Below are positions 43,100 to 51,229 of a stretch of DNA of 64,000 nt, piece after piece. The stretch is from Synechococcus sp. RSCCF101 (GTDB lineage Bacteria > Cyanobacteriota > Cyanobacteriia > PCC-6307 > Cyanobiaceae). Numbering within the stretch: the stretch's first letter is position 1; the number at the start of each line of letters is the position of its first letter. The position numbers and the translations under genes were made by a program. Location: assembly GCF_008807075.1 (NCBI RefSeq), contig NZ_CP035632.1, positions 2,914,001-2,978,000 of the forward strand, given 5' to 3'. Below the pieces are notes generated by a model. It was not told the origin of the DNA. It ran no database searches and saw only the letters and a program-made list of their open reading frames with translations.

Positions 43100-45202
43100 G
43101 TGCTGCTTGCCTTCGTCGGGATCGCCCTTGCCGCTCTGAGCCTGGGTGCGGTGTCGATCCCCGTCTGGCTCCGTCTGGCTGCCGCCGGGCTGCTCGCGAT
43201 GGCGGGCTGGCGGTGCATCGAAGGCGGGGTAGGCCGTCCGCGCCGCTTTCTGGCCGCCCTGGTGATGCCCGCGCTCATGGCCTGGTCGCTCTGGCTGCAG
43301 CCCCGCCCGTCGCTGCTGGACCCCGTCCATCGCATTCCCGCTGGGCAGGAGCGCAGTGCAGCGCTCAGCCTGGTGGGTTCCGTTGCGGAGACTCCCCGCC
43401 CCTGGCGGAGCGGAGAGGGGTGCAGCGCCGTTCTGGCGGTCCGTGGCGGGCGCACGGCCCTCAGCCTCAAGCCCTGCCCGCCCGACCTTCGCGCCGGCTC
43501 CCGCCTCCGCGTGACCGGTGAGCTGCGCCGGCCGCTGCCGGCGGCCCATCCCCTGCTGGATGATCCGGCGGATCGACTGTCCGGCCAGGGGATCTGGACC
43601 CGCATGACCCCGCAGCGGATCGAAGGACTCGGGCAGCGGCCGGCTCCCCTGGCCGCTCTGCGGCTGCGCATCGCCTCGGCACTGATCGGCCGTGGTGGAG
43701 AGGCCTCGGGTGGCCTGCTGGCGGCGCTGGTGCTGGGCGGGGCCGTGGTGCCCCTGCCCGAGGGCCTCACCACCGCGTTCCGGGCGGCCGGGCTCTCGCA
43801 TGCGCTGGCTGCCAGCGGCTTCCACCTTTCGGTGCTCCTCGGCGCCGCCATGGCCCTTGGCCGCCACCTGCCGGTGCTCCCACGACGGCTGACCGCAGCC
43901 GGAACACTGCTGCTCTTCCTGATGCTGGCCGGTCCCCAGCCCTCGGTGGTGCGGGCCGTGCTGATGGGCGGGGCGGCGCTGCTGGCGATGGAGGCCTCCC
44001 GGCGGACCCGGCCCATCGGCGTGCTGATGCTGACGCTGCTCCTGATGGCCCTGGTTCACCCGCCCTGGCTGCGCACGGCCGGTTTTCAGCTCAGTGCAGC
44101 GGCCACAGCGGGCCTGATCTGCAGTGCGGGCCCACTGCAGCGCGTTCTGGCAGGAGATCAGCCCTCCGCCTGGCGGCGCTGGCTCGCACCGGCGGTGGCT
44201 GTGCCGGTGGCCGCCTCCCTCTGGACGCTGCCCCTGCAGCTCTGGCATTTCGGCACCACCCCGCTCTATGCCATTCCGGCCAATCTTCTGGTCACACCCC
44301 TCCTGGCCCCGCTCACGATTGCGGCCGCCGGTCTGGCGCTGGTGGCGCTGGTCGTTCCCCCCCTGCTGGGGCCACTGGCCACGCCTGTGCTCTGGGGAGC
44401 CGCTCTGCTGCGCCACCTGGTGTCGGGGCTGGCCGCGCTGCCGGCCGCACAGCTGCACACGGGCCGTCCTGCATCGCTGCTGGTCGGGTTGCTCGTGATG
44501 GCTCTGATCCCCTGGCTTCTGGAGGGCTTCCGGCGCTGGCGACCCGGGGCGCTGGCGATGCTTGCGGCCGTGGTCCTGGTGCATGCGGGGCTGCTGTGGA
44601 GCGATCAGGTGCTGCTGGTTCATCGCTTCGGCCAGGACTGGCTGCTGGCCCGTCACCACGGCCGTGCCGCCCTCGTGGCCACCACCGCGGACGAACGCAG
44701 CTGTCGGCTGGCCGGCCAGCTCGTTCACGCCCTGGGCCACCAGGCTCTCGACTGGGTCGTGCTGCATGACCCGGTCCCCGCTCCCGACATGGGCTGCTGG
44801 GAAGCGCTGTCCGCCCAGGTGCTGTCGCCGGCTCACGGACGTCGGCTCGGGCCCGGCCAGCGTCTTCACAGTGATGGCCTGGAGTACACGCCGCTCTCGG
44901 CCGCCAGCACGGCTGCCCTGCTGCGGCTGGGAGGCCGTCCCTGGCTGCTGCTGCCCGACCGGCCCGCTCTGCTCAGCATCGCTTCGGCGCAGGCTCCGTC
45001 ACCTCCAGTGGGCGCTCTCGACGGGCTCTGGCTTGGTGCCGCCCCGTCAGTCAGCGAGCTCGCCTGGCTGGACCGGCAGCCCCACCGTCGCCTCTGGCTG
45101 AGTGGTGCTCCGCCCTCGGGCGGGGCGCCGAATCGCCGGCGCGGTGCCCTCGGGGAGGCGGCCCACACCGGCGTGATCGGTTCCCTCATGGCCCGTCTCT
45201 GA
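43100..45202 (+). CDS. comEC: ComEC/Rec2 DNA-uptake channel
   Basis: Inner-membrane channel that passes single-stranded DNA into the cytoplasm during natural transformation. 700 residues. N-terminal helices and an OB-like domain (about 60-170, SLVGSVAETPRP) are followed by the competence domain with about ten helices. Its hallmark is FRAAGLSHALAASGFHLSVL (about 232-251), the family LAxSGxH block. The C-terminal about 170 residues hold the remains of the metallo-beta-lactamase domain (LLVHRFGQDWLLARHHGRAA), but the HxHxDH metal motif is not visible. GTG 43100 abuts a 14-bp hairpin. Confidence 0.92.
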   Translation: MLLAFVGIALAALSLGAVSIPVWLRLAAAGLLAMAGWRCIEGGVGRPRRFLAALVMPALMAWSLWLQPRPSLLDPVHRIPAGQERSAALSLVGSVAETPRPWRSGEGCSAVLAVRGGRTALSLKPCPPDLRAGSRLRVTGELRRPLPAAHPLLDDPADRLSGQGIWTRMTPQRIEGLGQRPAPLAALRLRIASALIGRGGEASGGLLAALVLGGAVVPLPEGLTTAFRAAGLSHALAASGFHLSVLLGAAMALGRHLPVLPRRLTAAGTLLLFLMLAGPQPSVVRAVLMGGAALLAMEASRRTRPIGVLMLTLLLMALVHPPWLRTAGFQLSAAATAGLICSAGPLQRVLAGDQPSAWRRWLAPAVAVPVAASLWTLPLQLWHFGTTPLYAIPANLLVTPLLAPLTIAAAGLALVALVVPPLLGPLATPVLWGAALLRHLVSGLAALPAAQLHTGRPASLLVGLLVMALIPWLLEGFRRWRPGALAMLAAVVLVHAGLLWSDQVLLVHRFGQDWLLARHHGRAALVATTADERSCRLAGQLVHALGHQALDWVVLHDPVPAPDMGCWEALSAQVLSPAHGRRLGPGQRLHSDGLEYTPLSAASTAALLRLGGRPWLLLPDRPALLSIASAQAPSPPVGALDGLWLGAAPSVSELAWLDRQPHRRLWLSGAPPSGGAPNRRRGALGEAAHTGVIGSLMARL

Positions 45203-45346
45203 CCATCCATGCTCTTGGCTCATGCGTTGCGACGGCACCCTGATCGCTCCGAGATCGTCCGGGACGAAGGCCCGGCCGTACAGTTCGTTCGTGCTGGATG
45301 GTTGATCCGGCATCCCCCGCCGGGTCCCAGTCCCGGTGCGGCGCTG

Positions 45347-45433
45347 GGAGAGGTGGCAGAGTCCGGTTGAATGCGCACGACTCGAAATCGTGTAGGGGTC
45401 ACACCCTCGTGGGTTCGAATCCCACCCTCTCCG
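45347..45433 (+). tRNA. tRNA-Ser (anticodon CGA)
   Basis: 87-nt class II tRNA. Acceptor stem GGAGAGG/CCTCTCC. D arm with GGCAGAGTCCGGTTGAATGC. Anticodon stem CACGA/TCGTG around CTCGAAA (anticodon CGA, reads UCG). A long variable arm (TAGGGGTCACACCCTC) follows, then the T arm GGGTTCGAATCCC. Discriminator G; CCA not encoded. It lies between comEC and the PilP-like gene. Confidence 0.97.
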
Positions 45434-45553
45434 TTTCCCATCCGCCCCCTGCACGGGCGGTCGCAGCCACGCCGGGAACCGGGCGGTCCGTGGATTGCCC
45501 CCCCCTGACGCGGACGCTACGGTCCGGTTCGCCTCATCCCTGCTGCGCCGACG

Positions 45554-46144
45554 ATGCTTGTCCGAGCCGCGGCTGTTGCGATTGCATTGCTGGTGCTCCC
45601 GGCCTGCGGCGGTGGCGATGAGCAGGACAGCGCCGAGACGCCGGCAGCCGATGAGATTCCGGCCGCGGCTCCCCCGCCGGTGATCGAGGCAGTTCCTCCC
45701 GCGGTCGCCACCACCGGACTCACTCCGTTGCCGACCGCGCAGCGTGTCGTCGATGGAATCCCTCTGGGCCGGGACGATCCATTCCTTCCGGCACCAGCCC
45801 TGGAGGGAACCGCGGAACTGGTCGCCGCGCAACTGGAGGCCGAGGCCATCCTCGCCACGATGGACCCTGACGGTGGCCTGTCCCAGCAGGACCGGGCTGC
45901 GGTGATCGAGGAGATCAACAGCACCTTCGAGGGCCTCGAGATCACCGGCTTCATCCGCAGCCGCGGTCGGCAGAGGGTTCTGGTCGATTTCAACGGCCAG
46001 ACCGGCGATCTGGCCGTCGGCTACGTAGGTGGTGCCGGACGGCGCCTGCTTCCAGACGGCTGGACACTGGAGAGCATCCGAGCCGACACGGGCGTGGTGA
46101 TCTTCCGCAACGGCAACCGGGTCGCAGAACGACGCATCCTCTGA
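45554..46144 (+). CDS. Lipoprotein with PilP/GspC-like features
   Basis: 196 residues. The signal peptide ends in a lipobox LPAC (Cys 18). A Pro/Ala/Glu-rich linker covers about 25-65. A DPF motif (IPLGRDDPFLPAP, about 69-81) follows, and the C-terminal beta domain (about 120-196) includes LEITGFIRSRGRQRVLVDFN and LPDGWTLESIRADTGVVIFR. Order and spacing resemble PilP, the inner-membrane lipoprotein linking PilNO to the PilQ secretin. This is a pattern-based inference. Two more exported-protein genes follow in the same direction (6- and 18-base gaps), and comEC lies upstream. Confidence 0.5.
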   Translation: MLVRAAAVAIALLVLPACGGGDEQDSAETPAADEIPAAAPPPVIEAVPPAVATTGLTPLPTAQRVVDGIPLGRDDPFLPAPALEGTAELVAAQLEAEAILATMDPDGGLSQQDRAAVIEEINSTFEGLEITGFIRSRGRQRVLVDFNGQTGDLAVGYVGGAGRRLLPDGWTLESIRADTGVVIFRNGNRVAERRIL

Positions 46145-46150
46145 CAACTC

Positions 46151-46666
46151 ATGCGATCACGAATCCTCGTCCCCCTGCTCCTGGCCCCGCTTCTGGCGAT
46201 CGCCGGCCTGAGTTCCCGCTCCCGTGCCGCCGATCTGCCGGACATCCCGGTGGAGACCGTCGATGAGCAGGCCTCGCTCCTCGCCGCTCAGACCTTCTGC
46301 CTGGAACGCCTGCGGGGAGCCGCCGAGGCCGAGGCGGAAGCGGCCTCCCTGGCGGCCGTCTTCCCCGCCTACGAGCCGATCCTGTCGCTCAGTGCCGATG
46401 AGCTGATGGCCGCCGCATCGGCCTATTCGCGCCGGCTGTGTCCCTATGCCTTCCCCGGACTGGCCGTGAAGGCGGCCGAGCAGCGCAGGGAGCAGTTTCT
46501 GGCGGAGCGGTCGGTCACCGGCGTCCCGGTCGGCGCACAGTTCACCTCGGTTGTCAGACCCCGACCCGAGTGCTTCGTCAGTGATTCACTCATCCGCTTT
46601 GCCCGCGCCGGTGGCCGCGCCGTTCTGCCGGAGTGCGGCAAGGAGTTCAACCCCGGTCTCCGCTGA
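46151..46666 (+). CDS. Exported protein of unknown function
   Basis: 171 residues. A clear signal peptide (MRSRILVPLLLAPLLAIAGL, then SSRSRA) is followed by a mostly helical domain rich in Ala/Glu (CLERLRGAAEAEAEAASLAA). It has four cysteines that could pair. No membrane helix beyond the signal peptide, so it is probably periplasmic. It starts 6 bases after the PilP-like stop and is probably co-transcribed. I do not recognise the family. Confidence 0.65.
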   Translation: MRSRILVPLLLAPLLAIAGLSSRSRAADLPDIPVETVDEQASLLAAQTFCLERLRGAAEAEAEAASLAAVFPAYEPILSLSADELMAAASAYSRRLCPYAFPGLAVKAAEQRREQFLAERSVTGVPVGAQFTSVVRPRPECFVSDSLIRFARAGGRAVLPECGKEFNPGLR

Positions 46667-46684
46667 GCCGATGAGGATGCCGCG

Positions 46685-47089
46685 ATGACGCTTCACCCCC
46701 AACCGAACAGGATCAGCGCCCGATCGGTCACCGGACTGGCGGCGACGGCGGTGCTCCTGCTGTTGCAGGGTTGTGCCTTCCTCCCGCTGGGGCGCTGGCT
46801 TCCATGGAGTTCGGAAGGACCGGAGCTCGAGCTCAGCCTCCCCGGCCAGCCTCCTGGACCCGAAACGGATGTGCCCGGGGAGGGCTCGGCAACGGAGCCG
46901 GAGCCCGAGAGCAGTGAGCGGCGTGTGGTGTCCACAGGGCTGCCCTACCTGCGTGAGTCGCTGGCCACCGAGCTCAGGGAGAGTCGGGCCACGCTGGAAG
47001 CGGAGGTGGCCCGCTTCGATGACCGTCTCAGGACGATCAGGCTGAAGGCCGAGGAAGCGGCCGCGGAGGCCGCCCAGCAGACCGAGTGA
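46685..47089 (+). CDS. Small lipoprotein with C-terminal coiled coil
   Basis: 134 residues. The signal peptide ends in a lipobox LLQGC (Cys 30). The middle is Pro/Glu/Ser-rich and disordered. The last about 45 residues form a charged heptad-like helix (SLATELRESRATLEAEVARF). Third gene of the exported trio, 18 bases after the previous stop. Its stop lies 18 bp before the target site of the IS element, so a downstream member of the operon may have been cut off by that insertion. Confidence 0.6.
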   Translation: MTLHPQPNRISARSVTGLAATAVLLLLQGCAFLPLGRWLPWSSEGPELELSLPGQPPGPETDVPGEGSATEPEPESSERRVVSTGLPYLRESLATELRESRATLEAEVARFDDRLRTIRLKAEEAAAEAAQQTE

Positions 47090-47107
47090 TGGCCGTCCGC
47101 CGACTCC

Positions 47108-47111
47108 CTAG
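47108..47111. repeat. Left copy of the 4-bp target duplication (CTAG)
   Basis: CTAG directly precedes the left end of the IS element and is repeated after its right end (48840-48843). Confidence 0.7.
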
Positions 47112-48839
47112 GAATCTGTCGCGCGTAGATCAGCGGACACTCTCTCCACAGGCGCCGGCGAATCTGCCCAGACCCCAATGACTGCAATGGTTCTGCGGGC
47201 GAGAATGGGTCATGGTCAAGCCCAAGTCCTTCCGTCCCTGGAACCCTGAGCAGACCCTGCTGTTGCCACCGTCCCCGGTGGAGTGGCTGCCTGAGAACCA
47301 CCTGGTGTTCTTCCTGCTGGATCTGGCCGCTGAACTGGATCTCGAGGCAATTCACGCCGTTTACCGCCAGAAGGATCCACGGGGGGAGAAGGCGTACGAC
47401 CCCAGGATGATGGTGGTGCTGCTCCTGTACGCCTACTGCGTCGGTCTGCCCAGCTCGCGCAGGATTGAGAAGGCCTGCTGGGAGGACGCTGCCTTCCGGG
47501 TGCTCACCGGCAACCAGCAGCCCGATCACAGCCGGATCAGCGAGTTCCGCCGCCGTCACCTCGGCGCCCTGGCCGGGCTGTTTGTTCAGGTGCTGCGGCT
47601 CTGCCAGAAGGCGGGGCTGGTGAGCCTGGGTCATGTGGCCCTCGATGGCACCAAGGTCCGGGCCAATGCCAGCAGGCACAAGGCGATGAGCCACGAGCGG
47701 ATGCTCAAAAGCGAGAAGCAGCTGGAGACCGAGATGCGGGCGCTGCTGCGCAAGGCGGAGCTCCTCGATGCCCAGGAGGACGGCCAGTACGGCAAGGGCA
47801 AACGTGGCGATGAACTGCCGCCGGAGCTGCAGCGACGCGCCAGCCGGCTGGAGTGGATCCGCAAGGCCAAGGCGGAGCTGGAGGCAGAAGCCGCAGCTGC
47901 CAACGCCCGCCAACGAGAGGAGCAGGCCGAGGTTGCCGAGCAGGACATGGCAGACGCGGAGGACAGCGGGGATGCCAGGGCCAGCAAGCGGGCAGTGCGT
48001 CGCGTGCGAGGTGCCCGCAAGCGAGCCGATGATGCCCAGAAGCTGGCGATCGAAACCGCCCTGGCGGCAGGTCTGGAATCACCTCAGATCAGGGCAGCCC
48101 GAGATCCGCTGGCCATGCCGAGCAGGCAGCTGCCCACCGATGCAGCCGGCAACCCCAAACTCCAGGCCCAGCGCAATGTCATCGACCCGGACAGCCACAT
48201 CCTCAAAGGCTCCGGCGGCTGGGTTCAGGGTTACAACGCCCAGGCCGCCGTGGATGGGGATCACCAGGTGATCGTGGCCATCGGGGTGAGCAACCAGCCC
48301 AGTGATGCGGTGCACCTGCTGCCCATGCTCGAGCGGGTCCAGGCCAATACCGGCCAGGTACCCGAGGCCTTGATCGCTGACGCCGGCTACTGCAGCACCA
48401 GCAATCTGGAGGCCTGCGAGCAAAGGGGACTGGCGGCATACATCTCCACCAGCCGGCAGCGGCACGGCCAGAGGCCCAGGCCATCAAGGGGGCCAGCGCC
48501 CCGGGGTCTGGATGCCCGCGGGCGGATGGACCGCAAGCTGCGCTCGAAAGCCGGCCAGGCGACCTACGCCCTGCGCAAGACCATCGTGGAGCCGGTGTTC
48601 GGCCAGATCAAGGGAGCCAGGGGGCTGGATCGCTTCCGGTTACGGGGTCTGGAGAAGGCGAACGGGGAGTGGGCCCTGATGGCGACCACTCACAACATCC
48701 TCAAACTGTTTCGGGCCTCGCTGGCCATGGCCTGAGGGCGGCTTGTTCCTGACGGCAATGCTGGGATTTGATCCCCCTCGATCCCAGACCAGGGGCTCAT
48801 TCAGGACGAGTTGGCCTGAGCTCAACGCGCGACAGACTC
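47112..48839 (+). mobile_element. Complete IS1182-type insertion sequence, 1,728 bp
   Basis: The ends form an inverted repeat: left GAATCTGTCGCGCGT (47112-47126) and right ACGCGCGACAGACTC (48825-48839), 14 of 15 bases matching. They are flanked by CTAG on both sides. A single full transposase frame fills the inside. Ends, duplication and open frame are all intact, which suggests a recent insertion. The family call rests on the transposase type. Confidence 0.85.
47212..48735 (+). CDS. IS1182-family transposase
   Basis: 507-residue DDE transposase. The N-terminal DUF772-type domain reads YDPRMMVVLLLYAYCVGLPS, then SRISEFRRRHL. The first catalytic Asp is in VALDGTKVRANAS (about 143). A long charged helical insertion (about 165-290) follows. 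The second Asp is in LIADAGYCSTSNLEAC and the Glu is in VEPVFGQIKGARGLDRFRLR. The end NILKLFRA is typical. No frameshift or truncation. Start ATG 47212 lies 100 bp inside the left end. Confidence 0.93.
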   Translation: MVKPKSFRPWNPEQTLLLPPSPVEWLPENHLVFFLLDLAAELDLEAIHAVYRQKDPRGEKAYDPRMMVVLLLYAYCVGLPSSRRIEKACWEDAAFRVLTGNQQPDHSRISEFRRRHLGALAGLFVQVLRLCQKAGLVSLGHVALDGTKVRANASRHKAMSHERMLKSEKQLETEMRALLRKAELLDAQEDGQYGKGKRGDELPPELQRRASRLEWIRKAKAELEAEAAAANARQREEQAEVAEQDMADAEDSGDARASKRAVRRVRGARKRADDAQKLAIETALAAGLESPQIRAARDPLAMPSRQLPTDAAGNPKLQAQRNVIDPDSHILKGSGGWVQGYNAQAAVDGDHQVIVAIGVSNQPSDAVHLLPMLERVQANTGQVPEALIADAGYCSTSNLEACEQRGLAAYISTSRQRHGQRPRPSRGPAPRGLDARGRMDRKLRSKAGQATYALRKTIVEPVFGQIKGARGLDRFRLRGLEKANGEWALMATTHNILKLFRASLAMA

Positions 48840-48843
48840 CTAG
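48840..48843. repeat. Right copy of the 4-bp target duplication (CTAG)
   Basis: Matches the CTAG at 47108-47111. Removing the element and one copy joins the DNA after the small lipoprotein gene to the region before 48865. Confidence 0.7.
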
Positions 48844-48864
48844 CGGTGTGACGGCTGACCCGCC

Positions 48865-49128
48865 TCAGGAGTGAAAGAGCAGCACCAGGCCCTGGCTGAC
48901 CTGATGAAATTCACGCTCCTCCCGGCTGAGGTCCAGACCCACCTCAAGCCCCTCCTTGAGGGCATCCTCGAAGGGAGGTGTGCTCGGCGATGAGTCGGAG
49001 CACCACACCGCCGCAATCCCTACTGGTGTGGCATGCCAGCTGAAGCGATCCGTCCTGCCGATCGACGGTTCGCTCAGGGCGTCTTCCAGGAGGGCGCGGA
49101 TGGCCATGACAGTGCTGGAGCGATTCAA
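48865..49128 (-). CDS. Small protein of unknown function
   Basis: Up to 87 residues. A shorter start at MAIRALLEDALSEP (eighth residue) is plausible. The composition is acidic and soluble: RTDRFSWHATPVGIAAVWCS, then EDALKEGLEVGLDLSREERE. No signal peptide, no membrane segment, no recognised motif. It is divergent from the glycosyltransferase gene and lies 22 bp beyond the IS target site. Coding is supported by its regular composition only. Confidence 0.45.
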   Translation of the reverse strand: MNRSSTVMAIRALLEDALSEPSIGRTDRFSWHATPVGIAAVWCSDSSPSTPPFEDALKEGLEVGLDLSREEREFHQVSQGLVLLFHS

Positions 49129-49235
49129 GCTTCCTGAATCCGCCCATCGCTGACAACGCCCTGAGAGCTTTCGTGACGTGCGCTTTGCCCTGTCGCGATC
49201 CTCTGAAGACTCAGGCGTAGGCTCGGCCGAGATTC

Positions 49236-50438
49236 GTGAGCGGGCCGCTGAGTCTCCCCGACAGGATTGCCCTGGTTCACGAATGGTTCACCCCCCGATC
49301 CGTCGGTGGCAGTGAGCAGGTCGTGCAGGCGCTGGATCAGTTTCTGAACGCCGATCTCTTCGCACTGGTGGACGGCGAATCCACCCGACCCTCCAGCTGG
49401 CTGTACGGACGTCGTGTCCGCACCAGCTGGGTGCAGCGTCTGCCCTGGGGGGTCTCCCACGTGCAGCAGTACCTGCCCCTGCTGCCCGTGGCGATCGAGC
49501 ACCTCGATCTGGCGGACTATCCGCTCGTGCTGAGCAGCAGCCATCTCGTGGCCAAGGGGGTGCTGACCGGGCCGGACCAGTGTCATGTCAGCTACGTGCA
49601 CACCCCGGCCCGCTACGCCTGGGACCAGATGCAGGCCTATCTGAGGCGATCAACCCTGGCTCGCTCACCCCTGGGTCCGCTGATCCGCTGGCAGCTGCAC
49701 CGGCTGCGGCAATGGGACAGCCTCTCCGCCCAGCGGGTGGACCGGCTGGTGGCCAACTCCCGCTTCACCGCCAGCCGCATCTGGCGCTGCTGGCGGCGGC
49801 GGGCGGCCGTGGTGCACCCGCCCGTTGCGGTCGATCGCTACGCCCCTCAGGGCGATCGCGACGACTTCTACCTCAGTCTCTGCCGCCTGGTGCCGTACAA
49901 GCGGGTGGACCTGGTGGTGGAGGCCTGCAACCGGGCCGGCCTGCCCCTGGTGGTGGCCGGGGATGGGCCGGAGCGGCGGCGCCTCGAGGCCCTGGCCGGT
50001 CCCACCGTGCGCGTGATCGGGCACTGCTCCCAGGAGGAGGCGCGCCGGCTGATGGGCTCATGCCGGGCTTACGTCTATGCCGGTCTCGAGGATTTCGGCA
50101 TTGCGCCCGTGGAGGCGATGGCGGCCGGGGCCCCGGTGATCGCCCTGGCCAGGGGCGGGCTTCTGGACACCGTCCGCTGCCTGGCGCGGGGCGATGTGCA
50201 CCCCACCGGATTGCTGTTCCCGGAGCAGTCGGCCGAGTCTCTGTGCGAGGCGCTCGAGTGGTTCGAAGCCAGGGCGGGCTGGCGTGATCTGCCCCCGGAC
50301 GGCCAGCGCGAGTGGGCCGAGCAGTTCAGTGAGGACCGCTTCCGCCGGCGCATGCAGACGCTGCTGGAGGCGACCTGGAGCCAACATCGCCGCCGGCAGC
50401 GTCGGACCCACACTCCCCTGCCTGTGCCGTTGGACTGA
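49236..50438 (+). CDS. Glycosyltransferase family 4
   Basis: 400-residue GT-B enzyme that uses a nucleotide sugar for surface polysaccharide synthesis. N-terminal block IALVHEWFTPRSVGGSEQVV. Typical DxD-free GT4 features: SYVHTPARYAWDQMQAYL, FYLSLCRLVPYKRVDLVVEA and the E-x7-E motif EDFGIAPVEAMAAGAPVIA. GTG start at 49236. With the next gene it makes a two-gene exopolysaccharide/O-antigen module. Sugar specificity unknown. Confidence 0.9.
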   Translation: MSGPLSLPDRIALVHEWFTPRSVGGSEQVVQALDQFLNADLFALVDGESTRPSSWLYGRRVRTSWVQRLPWGVSHVQQYLPLLPVAIEHLDLADYPLVLSSSHLVAKGVLTGPDQCHVSYVHTPARYAWDQMQAYLRRSTLARSPLGPLIRWQLHRLRQWDSLSAQRVDRLVANSRFTASRIWRCWRRRAAVVHPPVAVDRYAPQGDRDDFYLSLCRLVPYKRVDLVVEACNRAGLPLVVAGDGPERRRLEALAGPTVRVIGHCSQEEARRLMGSCRAYVYAGLEDFGIAPVEAMAAGAPVIALARGGLLDTVRCLARGDVHPTGLLFPEQSAESLCEALEWFEARAGWRDLPPDGQREWAEQFSEDRFRRRMQTLLEATWSQHRRRQRRTHTPLPVPLD

Positions 50439-50498
50439 GTGACCCCTCACGCCTTTGCTGGCGTGTTCATTGGTCTTGGATGCGTCTGAGATTCGTCG

Positions 50499-51227
50499 GT
50501 GTCCTTGGCAGGTTCGCTGCTCCGCCCCTATTCCGGACGGCCCCTGCCGCTGCTGAAGGTCCCCCCTTCGCCAGCCTCGGCCCGCTGGCTGATCCGCAGC
50601 CAGAGCCGTCGCGCCCGCACCCTGAAGCGGACCGGCGACATCGTCTTCTCCCTCGCAGTCCTCCTGCTCGGCTCGCCGCTCTACCTGGTCCTCGCTCTGC
50701 TGGTGAAGCTCACCAGCCCGGGTCCGGTCTTCTACGTGCAGCGTCGCGTTGGCCGTGGCTACCGCTCCTTCGGCTGCATCAAATTCCGCACGATGCGGGT
50801 GGATGCGGATCGCGCCCTCGCCGATCTGCTGGCCCGGTCCCCCGAACTGCGGGCCGAGTATCAACGGGACTTCAAGCTGAAGCGGGATCCCCGCATCACC
50901 CCGATCGGGGTCTTTCTGCGCCGCTCCAGCCTCGATGAACTGCCCCAGTTCCTGAACGTGCTCCGCGGCCAGATGAGCGTGGTCGGCCCGCGCCCCATCG
51001 TTTCGGCCGAGCTGGAACGCTACGGCTCCTGCATGGACGAGGTGCTCTCGGTCCGACCGGGACTCACCGGTCTCTGGCAGGTTTCGGGTCGCAACAACCT
51101 CAGCTACCGGCGCCGGGTGCGCCTCGATCTGGCCTACTCACGCGACCGCAACGTGGCGCTCGATCTCGCGATCATCATCCGTACCATTGGCGTGATCCTC
51201 TTCCCGATGGATCGCGGTGCCTACTGA
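50499..51227 (+). CDS. Undecaprenyl-phosphate sugar phosphotransferase (bacterial sugar transferase)
   Basis: Starts a polysaccharide repeat unit by moving a sugar-1-phosphate to undecaprenyl phosphate. 242 residues. One membrane segment (about 50-75) precedes the catalytic domain: [55 protein letters not shown] and [16 protein letters not shown]. It is a short WcaJ-type form lacking the four-helix N-terminal domain. GTG 50499, 60 bases after the glycosyltransferase stop. Confidence 0.92.
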   Translation: MSLAGSLLRPYSGRPLPLLKVPPSPASARWLIRSQSRRARTLKRTGDIVFSLAVLLLGSPLYLVLALLVKLTSPGPVFYVQRRVGRGYRSFGCIKFRTMRVDADRALADLLARSPELRAEYQRDFKLKRDPRITPIGVFLRRSSLDELPQFLNVLRGQMSVVGPRPIVSAELERYGSCMDEVLSVRPGLTGLWQVSGRNNLSYRRRVRLDLAYSRDRNVALDLAIIIRTIGVILFPMDRGAY

Positions 51228-51229
51228 CA

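Noticed and set aside
42932-44869. A 645-codon open frame antisense to comEC, and similar long frames opposite rsmB, PBP, rseP, pnp and transposase
   Set aside because: They are rich in Gly, Arg, His and Gln without domain motifs and mirror real genes. Stop-poor GC-rich DNA produces such shadows.
45501-45510. C8 run near 45497 and C9 run near 30495 as signs of broken genes
   Set aside because: Both are in intergenic DNA with no reading frame to repair.
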